Shown here piece by piece: positions 37,101 through 50,700 of a DNA stretch of 64,000 bases. Each line of letters starts with the position of its first letter. The stretch's first letter is position 1. The notes under the pieces were generated by a model. It was not told where the DNA came from. It saw nothing but the letters and a program-made list of their open reading frames with translations, and searched no databases. The position numbers and the translations under genes were made by a program. Origin of the DNA: Brienomyrus brachyistius (taxonomy: Eukaryota > Chordata > Actinopteri > Osteoglossiformes > Mormyridae); NCBI RefSeq assembly GCF_023856365.1, contig NC_064533.1:33590118-33654117 (forward strand). Direction: 5' to 3'.

Positions 37101-39785
37101 AAGCACAAAGAGGGACTAAAGCAGAAGCAGACATTACCTCATTGGGAGTGCAGAGGTGTGTGATTTGGACTGGGAAACACTGTCCCTTCTCTGGCATTCT
37201 TGGATAGGTATACCTTTTAAGCTGCAACACTGCATACTCCATGCCCTATCAACACAGGACGTCAATGAAAAGCTAACAAACACAAATCGCTGAACTAGGT
37301 GGGGGGGGGCGGGGGGAGAAGACTACTAAACATGATTCGCTGGTTACTAAAAAAAATCACGAGGCTGAAAAATAACAGTAGATTATTCTACTGGAGAAGA
37401 TTTCTTTAAATAATCTGGAAGTCTAATTCAAATTAGGCTAACAGGAGAGACCAAGGTAAAGGAACAATTTGTGAGGATTTTTTTTACACTCCCTGAACAC
37501 TTTATCAAGAACACCTGTATACTTCACACAATTATGTGATCTCAGTGATTTTGACTATGGCCGAATTGTTGTAGTAGACGACATGATTTTGTATTTCTGC
37601 AACTGCAGGTCTCCTGAGATATTCACACACAAGTCTCTAGAGTTAACTCAGAATGATGCAAAAAAACACAAAACATCCAGTGAGCAGCAGTTTTGTGGAT
37701 GGAGAAAAGAGTGAGATCAGAAGAAAAGGGTGAAACTGGTTTGAGCTGACAAAATGGCAACGGTAAATCACTACTCCGTGCAACTGTGGTGAGCAGAAAA
37801 GTACATCAGGATGCATAACACATTGAACACAGAGCTAGACTGACTCCAACACCAGGAGATCTGTCAGATTACAAAAACTGAAAGTCATAGGGTTTCAGTG
37901 AGTACAGTCTCATCAAACTTGGACAAGAAAAATGTAGCCTGGTTTATGAATTTTGATTTCTGCTGTGGAAGACAGATGGTAGTATAGGAATTTGGTGTCA
38001 AAAACATGGATCCATGCCTTATGTCAACAGTCCAGGCTAATTGTAAAGGGAAAGTTTTCTTGGCACACTTTAATACCCTTTGATCTTTGATTAAATGCCA
38101 CGGCCCATTCGAGTATTGCTGCTGACCATGCGCATCCCATCCCATCACAGCCACAATTTACCCATCTTCTAATGGCTACTTTCAGCAAAATACCATGTCA
38201 CAAACCAAAACAAGTCACAAACTGATTTCATGAACTTGACAGTGCATTGTGTTTTTCAGTGGCCTTATCAGTCACCGGATGTGAATCTAAGAGAACACCT
38301 TTGGAATACGGGAGATTCATATTAATGTGCAGTTGACAAATCTGCAGAAACTGCATGATGCAATGATGACAGTATGGACCAGAATCTCAAAGGAATAATC
38401 CCAACATTTTATAGAATCCATGCCATAAGTAACTGAGGCTATTCTGTGAGCAAAGGGAGGATCTACGCATCACTAATATAGTGTTCCTAATAAAGTGGTC
38501 AGTGTTTCTCTTCAATAACATATCACAGAGTTCACAGTATAGAAAGATTTATGCAGAAAAATATGACAAAAGCTGAAGTCTTACATTTACGTCCCAGTCC
38601 CAGTTGTCGTGGTCAATGACATACACCTCCATATTATCCTGGGAAAACAAACTTGATTTGATGCATTTCTGCCTCAAAGATGAGTAACAAATACATTGAG
38701 AGGGGCATACTAAGGTAAGCCTTTGAGAGATGCCTTCTATGAAACACAGGTGTGTCATTTATACTCTTAATTTCTCCAGAGTAAAAGTACCCAGGGTTTT
38801 CAGGTTCATCCCACATTCTTCTACTTCTGCAAAGCACACCTTTTCTTTTGAGATGATGGGCCTCATGATAGCATGTTGGTGATGAACCATGAACTTGCTA
38901 AGGTCTATCCCATCTACCACAATTTGAACTGTCAAGTGACCTCTAGGATCCACAGGTACCTCCTGAAAGAGAGAGAACATGAGTCATAGGATATATTGTA
39001 TTATGCCAGAGCCCTGCACATTTTTGGGTTTCCCCTCATTTAACACAACTGATTCAACTCCTTGTGCTAATTACCACACAGCTCTTGAGCTGAATCATTT
39101 ATGGCAGAACTGGGAAAGAACTAAACTATACAGGGCTCTGGCCCTCCAGGACTGGAGCTGGGCACCCCTGATGAAGAGGTACAATATTTATTTTACCATG
39201 ATCTGCATGTTCACATAACGCATATGCAGTAACTCCTTTAGCAATTCCACAGCATCCCTCTGCCAAACTCCACCGACCTGTAGACAGAGGGTAGAATATT
39301 TCAAATGATGTTGTCTAGTGAAGAAAATCAATACTTGTGACTTTTAAATGCATATGTAAAAAAATCCTCAAACCAATCAAACCATTTTCTAAAGCTACTT
39401 ATCCAATGCAAGGTTGTGGTGAACTAGAAGCCTATCCTAGGAGGCACAGGGCAAAAGGCCGTAACTCCATTACAGGGCATAAATAGACTGATAGATACTT
39501 TATGAAGGAAACTGCAAGGGCATATACTCAAATCACTCACATTACGGTCAATTCAGAGACAATCCGCCTTATATTTTTTTGCCAACGATGTAAAACCAAA
39601 CATTTATCAACAGTAATGATAGTATAGCTAGATTATTACTTTTTCTGTTAGACACTTAAACTTACAGGAATGACTCCATGCAACTGACAAGGTACACTCA
39701 ATTGGGGCACTTCCTTAGACAGCAACATCGGGTAAACATAACACTCCGGAATGTTCTCCACCAAGCCCTGGTCCACGTATCTCAC
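34122..39785 (-). CDS. rnf17: rnf17 exon block 4: last Tudor domain and C-terminus
   Basis: Exons, from stop upstream: 34122-34217 (stop TGA), 34309-34495, 35605-35740, 35831-35957, 37138-37245, 38591-38638 (a 48-base exon with DNMEVYVIDHDNWDWD), 38765-38962, 39197-39277, 39666-39785. They encode the end of Tudor 4 (RYVDQGLVENIPECYVYP, VWQRDAVELLKELL) and the whole last Tudor (FPVQITHLCTPNE, YSDGQYYRAKILSI, VRHVDFGSDDT), then the conserved tail KVRVTGLRPP and EWSIKAVLEMIDLLHGK. The phase-0 borders at 38591-39785 allow exon skipping without frameshift. The intron 37246-38590 contains a decayed Tc1-type element. Confidence 0.88.
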
Positions 39786-42700
39786 CTAATTTATATAGAG
39801 ATGCAGAAACATTTAAGATGACATCAGAGACAGGAGCTAAAGACAGTTATTTTCCCTAAAGAAATAGAAAACATTGTTTAGTGGAGATTAGTGGATCACT
39901 GTGAATGTTGCATTTGTACTTATTTTCTTGAAAAATTGTTAGATTGGATATGGAGTTCAAGAACTAATAGGAAATAAATACAAAAACCTGCATATTAACT
40001 CAGGCCTTCGTAAGATTTGTACTACAGATTCTTGTGCTGACCTTAATGTGTCCACCAATGACCTCAAGCACTTCTGCTCTGTACCACAGTACATCAGAGC
40101 CCATGACAGCACAGCCTTGCCCATGCTTCCAGTTGTAGGGCTTCTGCCTGGGCAAGGACTTAACGTATCGCAATGTCCGTTTCAGCTGCACAAAATGCTG
40201 TTCTATAAGCAGGAACAGCAATTAGCTCAGCAGCAAGACTATATAAGGTTCAAAATCTTACACAACCAGAACATAATCACATCTGTGACTATGGCTAGCT
40301 GCTATATTGAATTTCTACAGTATATATATATTGCAAATGAGATAGGAAGGCAAAGAAATTGTTATAATGATACACTTTTATTGCAAGTTAAAACTGGGGC
40401 TCTGTTAAAGATAAATAGAAACCAACAGTATTCCTTCTTCATTGTAAATAATGTGAGAGCTTTGGTTGTGACTGCACAGACTCCCAAAATCCACAGCAAA
40501 AATCAAACTAATTCATATAGGAAAAGCTGATGGAGGGGAAAGGAGAGGAATCATTGTTACTTCGTTCATTTCGCTTTAAAACAAATGCATAGGAGTAAAA
40601 GGGTCTTATGTCAAGGATGTTTTTTTGGACCCCTGCAACACAGATAAGCATGACTTATCTATTTTGAAACCTGATTGCAATAATGAAATTGTATATACCG
40701 AATATAGTTGTATATTTCGCAAACATGTAAAGAAAACCTGTATTTGCATTTCGTTTTGACCACACTGTTTATACTTTTATGAGTACAGCCATTGTGCCTA
40801 AAAAGAGAGATGTGGCTTTTAGCCCATACTGCCCAGCCATATTTGTGACTAATATCTACAATACGTTTCTGTAAGAAAGGTCACCACAGAACCTCTTGAT
40901 ATACACATACCAGCTTCCTGAGTCATAGCATAGATAGCCCCGTCCTCGCTGACAGCTGTGATGGTCATCTGTACAAGGCCACATTGAGGCAGCTTTGGTG
41001 GACTGTAATGTTCGGTCTTTAGCTCTTCCAGCAGACCAGACAACATGCAACATAACGGCCTCTGGTTTTCCCCCATTGATACACTTCCTTGTTGATCAGA
41101 TCCTTCAGATGTTTTAACAGAGACCACACTACATTTCCAACACATAAAAAAAATACATTGTTATATGGTAAACTTTGTTTTTCAAAACCCTCATAACCAT
41201 GACCCTGAAACAACCTGCTACATGATACAGTAGCTGAATGCTCTCCACACAGGGTTGCTACAAAGCTGCATGAAAAATATATATGTATGATATATATGAT
41301 GCATGGATTATTTTACCTTGCATGATTTGAACTACTGCTAGGACAATGTGTCTATGTTTTCGGTTATGTAAATATGCCAGTTAGTATGGTGCAGGGCTGG
41401 GAAACTGAAAATTGTTTTTCGAATAAATTTAAATTATAATCAATGGCAAAAAAAAAAAATATTCACATTTGAATTTTTAAATATGTATGCAGTCTACTAT
41501 TAGTTAACATTTCTCTCTCACTTTTGTTTTGCCAAATGGCCCTTGCTGCCTAACGGAGAATAAGAAATCTCACTAGGGGCAGACTTATACAATTTTATTC
41601 AGCTAACTACCATGGCTGAAACAAGCCAGTAAGAAACTCGTGAAATAATGGGCAAATCACAACAAGAATGCAGTGGTGTAACACCAAAAAAGCTGAAAAG
41701 CAGTCTGGATTCTGTTGGCACAGTTTAAAATCGCCAAGATTTCAAAATACTGGTATGTGGTGGTATAATGTCTGGATTAAATGAAAAACTCCCAGGCTCA
41801 GACACAGCCTAAACAGAAAGCAGCACTTCATTACACAATGTTGTTTTAAGCCATTTTATGCACATAACCCGATGTTAGCTGTCAGTCATTTGATACTTTA
41901 ATTACACCAAACAATTTAGACGACTTTGTTGTCGCTATGGACATAGGTGTCTTGCGGGTAGTTAAGTAAAAACGTGTTGATATATCATCGCCTCCTTGGA
42001 CTGAAACCTGCCAGGGCTGACTAGTGAAATGATGTTCCATTTATTCGGTGGAAAACAAAACATCGGTCTTCAAGCCTGATTCAATAATAAATTAAAAACA
42101 TGCTACAGTCCTTATAAAATGAGAAGTGTCTGGTTGCAGGCCTCACTTCTAAGTACACTTCCTGTCAGTAAATCGTGTCGGAGGGTAAGGAAGTAACATG
42201 TAACTCATGCATAGAATTATATATTTTTGATGTAAAGGTTTTCATTAAGACTAATAATTTCATTAATATCGCTACTTACGATGTTGTTTTAAAAGCACTT
42301 CCTCCCCACTAACATTATATTAATATTTTCCTACTGAACATGTATGGAGTTGTAAAAACTGTCTCACCAGTGAAGGATTTCAGTAACCACCATTATTGAA
42401 CACTATTTTAAAATAAACAACACCTATGATGTTGTTTAAAAACCATTTTCCAAAGGGGACAATGGATATATTTGAAACGGGTCTCACGCAGGTTCAGTGC
42501 TGGCAGAGATCCTGCCTTCCATATTGATTTGATTTAGTGACAGTGGTGGTTTACTAACAGGTAAGGTCTGCAGCTAGACCTTTTTGTATAAAACTGTCTC
42601 GTCTAAGTACAGTCTTCTAAGTACATCTTCTAAGTACAGTCACCACCTATACTGCCCCATCCTGTATTATAAAACAAAATGCTGTGTCCCATTTCGAAAT

Positions 42701-45700
42701 TGCCTCCCATGTTTTCAAACGATCCCCCTTATTTCTTCATCTTGGAATTAGCAACCCTGCTTCTAGGTGGGGAATGAGCCGAAGAAATCCCTTGTTTTCC
42801 ACTATGGAAAATGACAGATCGTCCTATTCAATCATCTCCATTATTTTAGTAGTTACGTCTTTAGCTTTGGTGCTTTTAATTTTGATAGTTTAAATGTGAG
42901 CTGGAAATACTGACTAGGATTGGCACATTGGACCGATACCTTGATTTTTAACCAATATCAGCTGACACCAATGTGTTAACTGAGATATCATGTATCTGTA
43001 GTAAGTGTTCAATGTTTACTTTATGGTCTTAAATAATTAGGTTTATTTTTAGTACTCAAAAAGATCAAAAAGATTAGGTCACTTCAAAATATGTTAAATT
43101 AAAAATCAATACAAAAATAACCTTTACGTACAATCCTAACAAACAGCTTCTTCCCCCCTCAAAAAATAAAAATACAATTAATTTAATGCTGAACTCACTC
43201 AGGTCTCCTCTCCTTAAGTGCCAGACCCGCACTGACCATGACATCAGCAAAGCTGACCTCCTGGCTAGCCTTGCTGTGGCAGTATAAAGCAACAGAGACT
43301 GGCTGCTGGGCCTTGTCCTACAAAAGGGGGTTCAAGGTTGGGGGAGGGGGTGAGTGATGACACTAGTTTAGAAATCTGCATTTCACAGCCAGCTCATCAA
43401 AAAATAATCTAAATTTTCCAGCTTCAACAGCCTTTTAATACATAAATGCAACAGTAAGAAAAACAAAAGGAAAATCACTTGCTTAAAGAAATCACAAGTA
43501 TTTTAAAAATTATATCTGTTTGAAACATGAGTACATAAGATGCTTTTGTATTTATTTAACCTTGCATATTGAATGCAAATCATGTTTCTTCATCAGCAGG
43601 CAGGTTAGATAATATTTTAAAAGATAGCAGGATACTATAAATCAGGGGTCTCCAACTCCGGTCCTGGAGAGCTACTATCCAGTAGGTTTTCTATCATACC
43701 TGGGTTCTGATGAGTCACACCTGCACTCAGGCAAATACCAGAAGCAGGTGTGGCTCATCAGAAGCCTGGTAGGATGGAAAACCTACTGGATAGTAACTCT
43801 CCAGGACCGGAGTTGGAGACCCCTGCTGTAAATAGAAAGTTGTCTGCACACTTGAGCTACAAGCTATGAACTGAAATCCTGTCAGATTCTTTTCTGAAAT
43901 TACTGTCAGGTCTGCTTATTAATAAAAACGAAAAAAAACTATCACACTCCATGCTTTTTAACAAGAGTAAGTAGTTATCGTCCCAGGTCCAATGAAAACC
44001 GCCTATGACCACTTTTTGACGATTGTGTATTTTCACTATACATACAACAGTCCATTCTTCTGTCTACTGATAGCATTATTTGACCAATGATAAGATGTTT
44101 CATAAAGTCATCCATTTCACCAGTATCTCCACTTAATCACAGAATTGTCCATCAAAACCGTGTATCTCCTGCCCTATCTATGTGTCAACTAATATACCTC
44201 ATCTAAAAGCTGTCACTTGAAGCTAGAAGTTTGCACTGCATTTTCACCCGGATAATGCTATCAAGGTAAAATAACACCTTAAGCTTCCTGTTTAAAAGCA
44301 TAATTTATGTTTATATTAGTTACCGTTTGTAGTCATGAAGGTCATTTGTATGAATTACATTATACTAATTTTAAGTACACCATTTTTAATGACTAGGTAA
44401 AATAGTAAGACATAGCTCTGATAATGTCCCACCACTTAGACTAGTTGGCGATAACTTGAGTTCTAGAAAGATAGTGAACAACATAAAAAGACTGATACTG
44501 ACTGAGCCATTGGGACACAATGTAAGAAAATCATTGAAGTCCATTTCAAATATTAAACCATTTACTGACCACTGTGCAAAGATTTCTGTTTGTGGTTTCA
44601 TTGTTATAGGTTTATTTTGCAAAGTAGGTACTGAGCAAATGTGTTTTCTCACACTCGTAAAATAACATTTGGGGATGCACATTTTTACTTTGGACTGTGA
44701 TGATGTTAATGCATAAATATGTAAAACAAACTTCTGATACCATCATGAAGTGGACATATGTCCACCAACCTAATGTAAAACCCCTCATCTTAAACTCTTC
44801 ATATTAAAATAAAGATACAGACAAACAGACAGTTCATATTTAGCCAAAAATTCCAGTTCCTAAGGTCTAAAATACTACATTGGTAATCAGGGCACTTCTT
44901 TTGTCAAACAGTATTTTCATTGATTAGTACAACTCCTAAACATTCAACCCACTTATTAGTATTCAACCCACTGTATTACCTTGACAGTCATAATAGCCAG
45001 AGCACCTGTTAGGTAATAAGAGATGAATTCACATGCAGTGACTGTCCAAGTAGTGCCGCCTCCTGTAGGTCTGTGAAACGGACCAAGAAAGGGACTCAGA
45101 ATCAATATTCACTTACAGCCATTACCTTGTAAATCATATTTAAAACTTGACCGATGTAACCTTAACAATAAGCACGGTCCACACTCTTTACCTTATGTCA
45201 CAAAGGGAACACTCGAGAACAAGGCTACCAATGAGATGATGTCGAAGAGGCCTGAGGTTGTTCAGCTGAAGTTTCACTTTGCCTCCAAAATCGCAGCGTA
45301 GTACCTTAGGAGAGATGCAATATAAGTTCCAAAAAGGATTATTTCATTACTCAACATCTATCTAACAAAAGCAGCCGTAAGCCTCAGTTTATTTCCTCCC
45401 AAATTTCCATGAGACAATCGGAATGCTAGATATCTTCTAATACGAGTCTACATAAACATCTGCACAACATAAATGACTTTGTCCATATATTGTTGCAGGT
45501 AGAGCTCACATCAATGCTCAAACAAACACACCATTACAAGGGACAAACTGTAATATGAGGACTTTCAAATCAGGATTTCAGACTCAACAGTCTAGACACT
45601 TCGATAAAGTTGCAGCTGCACTACAAGAACCTGTGAAAAACAAGCGAAATGTCCTGCACCTCTGCGACATTGTTGGAAGATACAGAGCAGATCTGCCCTC

Positions 45701-47725
45701 TTTCCCAGACGCCATTGATGAGGGCAGCACAGTACATCTGTGCTTTCCACTCTTCTGGCAGAGGCTTGGACAATGCATACTCTTCCTTCAACATTTTATA
45801 TACCCTGGGGAATGAAATGTAAGAGGAGGAAAAAAAAAAACTGTCAAACATGAGCTATCTGAGTCTGACAGCCACTGAAGGGGCATGCAGGCGAAGGAGG
45901 AAAAAAAGCACTTTTGATTCCGTTGTGTTCCTGGCGCAAAGTCACACATGGCCTAAGTTAGCTACTCATTTGCAGCTTCCAATCCATTTAGTTTCTTATT
46001 CATAGCATCTTATTTCACGGCTTAAGTTATTCCCAGCTTCCTTTAGGGGGGGTATTCGCAGCGGCACAATTTATAATTAAGACATTTTGAAAATACTAAA
46101 TAAAATAAGTAAAGAATGTTTAGGCTGTAGCACACATATTTATGTAGGTTTGCCACCGTAATGAAACAAAGTATCCTGGCCCAGACTGCAAGAACTAGGA
46201 AATAAATATACATGCTGCAGCTTAAACCTTTTATTCATATGTTATTTTGTATTTTCAAAAGACTTGAGTAACAACTGCAGCCCGTGTTGCGCAAACGTTA
46301 CCTTTCAGCGAAGCAGCGAATAAGGAGCCAGCTTAGCCCACAAAATAAGTTGCTGCAAATAAAGAGCTAAATCAATCGGAAGTTGCAAATAAGTAATTAA
46401 CTTAAGCCTGGGCGACTTTGCCATTAGTTTGGGCAACACAGGCGACCATATACAAGGAACACAAGGACAATAGAATCAGCAAAAGCAGTGAGAAAGCAGA
46501 GCAGTCATCCATAGCTCCGTCCACTGCTGCACTCCAACTAACATGTATTTGCAACTTGAAAATGCAAACGCAAAGCAGGAAATGTCAAATTGGAAAATGA
46601 CTAAGGTTTTTTTCTTTAATTTTTTTTACAACTCATAAATGAGCGAAAAATTTTTATTTTCATTTTATTTTTTTGCAGAAAAACACAGTCCATATTCATT
46701 GTCCCCCACTGTTTAATATTTAAAGCACAGGACAAGTCTGTATCACTTAGGTTTATATTTATTAGGCCGTAAATAAAATTGATATTTTATACTTTGAACA
46801 GACACAGCACTGTTATTAAAGGTAATGGAAAACTATTGTGGGATGTCACAAAAGTGCATGTTTTCTTTCCTGTCCATGTTCCTTCCGGGGCTCTGCAGAA
46901 TTTCTATCTAGTGATTTGGATAGTATGCAAGAATCTCACCTCTTGAGACTGCTGTCCATCTGCAGAAACTGCACAAAAAAGCTAGCTGGGGAAGTGACAT
47001 GGGTGACCCTCACCCTCAGCTCAGAGGCACAGAGCTGACGTTCACTATGAAGATCAACTTCAAACACGTGTTCTGTAGTATTTTCTGAAGATATGTCAGC
47101 CTCCGTTACCTCCAAAGGGCTTTCGAATGGAGGGTCCCAGATAGTTGTCTTTGACGATAGAGGTTCTTTATCAAGTGTCACTCTGGTTGGTACAAACAAA
47201 GATAACAGAAGGTGTCATGATCAACTGGGAATATCTTGGTGACTGACTGACTGGTTGACGATAGCTGCTCTAGACTGGGACTGTCCTCTCATTTCAGTTT
47301 ATATCTCGCTGAAATCTTTATGTAGAATCCAAACTGCATTTTGCAATGTCTATCCTTTGATGTCAAAGTACAATTTGTAACATAAATCTGACATATTTGC
47401 AATACACAGAGCATTCATACAAAGGCTAATATTAACAGAGGACCACTTCACTTACCCACTGAGGAAAGAAGCCAAGCCTTCTTTCACGAGAAGCTCCCCA
47501 ATGTCACTTGACATTGTCATGTTACTGATGCTATTAAGTTCCAACAGCCTGACCAGTAAAATTTGCTGTGCTTGGTTCACCTCTAGAAAACAGTGTTTAT
47601 GCAAACACGTGGAAAAACAAAATTTTGACGTTATATTATGTATGGCATACATTTGAATTGTATGTCATTGGACCAGAATTGGAAAACCCTGTTTTGTATG
47701 ATGTGCTCCTTTATGTTTTGACCTG

Positions 47726-47787
<62 letters not shown>

Positions 47788-50700
47788 CAGGTCAAATCAT
47801 AAAGGAGCACATCATACAAAACAGGGTTTTCCAATTCTGGTCCTGGAGGGCCAGTGTGCAGCATAGTTTGCAAACATACCTACTAAACCTGGTAATTAGG
47901 TGGTGAGCTGAATAAAGCGTGTTTCAGCAGGGAAATCTACAAAATGCTTTGCAGACTGGCCCTCCAGGATTGTAACTGGGAGCCCTGGCATGAAACATGA
48001 GTAACCAGCATATTTCACACATGTACTGTATCACGTGTCACTAATAACATTTCCTATAAGCTTCTCCCCATTATATTAAATTCTGGATTTCAAGAGACAT
48101 GCAGCGCACCAGTTACCACAGTAGACATTAGCTTCTGTCCCACTAGGTTATGGAATCTCTCCGAGCATTCCTCACTCCACATTTTCATAGCTGGAAGAGG
48201 CTCCACATCTGCCAGGCAGCAGTGAATTGCCTAAGTGCAGAAATTAGAAATGAGAAAAGACTGAAATTCAAAAGAAATGTTTCATTTTCCAAAACCATCC
48301 GAAAGTCTGTCCAAATAAGGCTTGAACAGCAGTAAGGTACTTTCAGTATGAACTCAGAGTTTCTTTAGGTACGGCATTAGCATGAGGCATAAAGCATTTG
48401 GGTTAGGGGTTTTAGGCAAGGCAACAAACAAATCTTAAATATCAGAATAATAAAAGATGATAATAAGAAAAGAATCACCATGGCTGGCAGGGCAAGGAAC
48501 TCCTCCTTTATGCAGCATACATCATCTAAAGGCAGACTCTTCTTGTTGCCAAAGTCTACATATCTCACTTCCACCTGCCTGCCACCAGGGAAACCTAAAA
48601 GCCATGTTCTTTTTAAAATATATATATGCACATACACACTGGGAGACATACACAAACAATTTAATATAAAACAAAGATCACAGTGTGATTTGCGTCAAAT
48701 GCATTAACCAACCAGCTATGCCAGCTATAACAGCTATGCTGTTTTTGACTCCAAATTGAGAGGCGCATATTTATCTTTTGTAGGTTTGAGGTCCACATTG
48801 TATTGCTTTAATTAGATGAGAACATTTTATTAATAAGTTGGAATACCATAAAAATGATACAAGGTACATTGTGTATTAAACATGATTTGTTGACAGACAG
48901 CCAGTATGGAATTAGAAATAACAGATCAACCACCTAGGCATTGATGGACTTGGTAGAAGAAATAACAGAATGTACTGATAATAAGAGGTATGCACTTGGA
49001 GTGTTTTTAGACTTAAAGAAAGCATTTGACACTGTCAACCATAATATATCGATTAGAAAGATGGAGAAGTATAGTTTCAGAGGTATTGTATTGGACTGGT
49101 TAAAGAACTATACAGTATAACTAACAGGCAACACTGTACAAATAAATCAACATAAATCTAGATTTATGAATATAGCATTTGGGGTACCTCAATGATACGT
49201 TTTAGGTCCAAAAATGTTTATAATGTATATAAATGATACTTGTAGAGTATAAAACAAATTTTAATATATTTTATACTCTACAAGTATCATTTATATACAT
49301 TATAAATTATAATTTGCAGATGATACAAATAGTTTTTTTTCTGGAGTGCAGCAGGTTTTGGAGGTGGCCACAAAGGAAAAAAAATAAAAAAAATGGTTTG
49401 ATATATAAATAAATTGCCATTAAATTTAGATGAAACTAAGTTTATGTTATTTGGAAAATAAGTGAAATATGGAAGTAAAAATATGTTTTGATAATGTAAA
49501 CATGGAAGGGGAAATTCCTTGGTGTGATGTTAGACCACAAAATCTGCTGGAAACCAGACATTAAATATGTTTGGGGGAAGCTGGCATGGAGCCTGGCCAT
49601 CCTGGGGAAAACAAGGCATATCTTAAATCTAAAATCACTATATACCTTATTTGTACATTACTTTTACCATATTTGAGCTATTGTGTAGAGGTGTGGGGAA
49701 ACATATTCGTTTGATTTGATTTGATCCTAAAGTAGGATATAAAGATCATACAAATGGACTCGTTATAAAAACGAGAACTATAGAATTTTTAGATATGATT
49801 TTTAATTATCAAATGATATTAATTTAAATATAATTTAAGAGGGAAATCGAATTTAAAAATCCAATGTGTTAGAACAACATTAAAAAGTATGTGTGTTTCA
49901 ATAGCAGGGGTTAAATGGAACAGTTTAACAGAAGAATTAAAGTAAAAAATATGTCAGTTTAAAAGAAAATATAAAGTACAAATTCTAAATAAATATGAGG
50001 ATGAAGAAGAGCAGTTCACCTCGGGATGGTAATGGTAACACCGAAACTTACCTTTTGAAGGAAATGTGTCATTTGGTGTGTTCAGTCTTTATATGAAAGT
50101 AATAGTGTTGTCTTGTTGTGTTCTTTTCTTTATTTGACAAAAAGTGTTTAAAGTGAGCTGCGAATAATTAGATGGGGGTGGGGCTAAATACGTTTTTACT
50201 TCAGCCTACTCCTTTTCAAACATAAAAGACTGGAAATATGTAAATATGGTAAATGTGAATATGTTTGAAATAAACAATAAACAAAGATATTTGTTAACTA
50301 CTTTAACTAAACTGATCACATTTATTTGTGTAATATTCTTTGACTTCTACTAACCAATTATCTGAGCTCGGTACCAAACCTTGTCCTCAAACATAGCGAC
50401 ACAGGCCTGATTTGTCAGTGGATAGGACACCTTGACGCCTTGCCTCTTTGGAATATCCTGGGAATAACATTCTTGCAGCTTGGCATTGAGCAGCAGAAAC
50501 TCTGCATTATCAACCTGCTTTCCAGAGGGACATTATATCAATATGGAAAACAATCTCAGACTCCATAGTATTCAAGTAAGTTTTCAGTTTTAAAAACACA
50601 GGCAAGAATCAGTGGTATTCAAAACCTGGATTTGACCATTGCACGAGCCTCACCATTTGGATGTAAAAGTCAGAAGGACTGTTAATGTGACACACCACAG

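Noticed and set aside
42684..42893. 69-codon plus-strand frame with a hydrophobic C-terminus (SIISIILVVTSLALVLLILIV)
   Set aside because: It looks like a single-pass membrane protein but lies in an rnf17 intron on the opposite strand, lacks a promoter or homologue that I know, and may be a repeat-derived chance frame.
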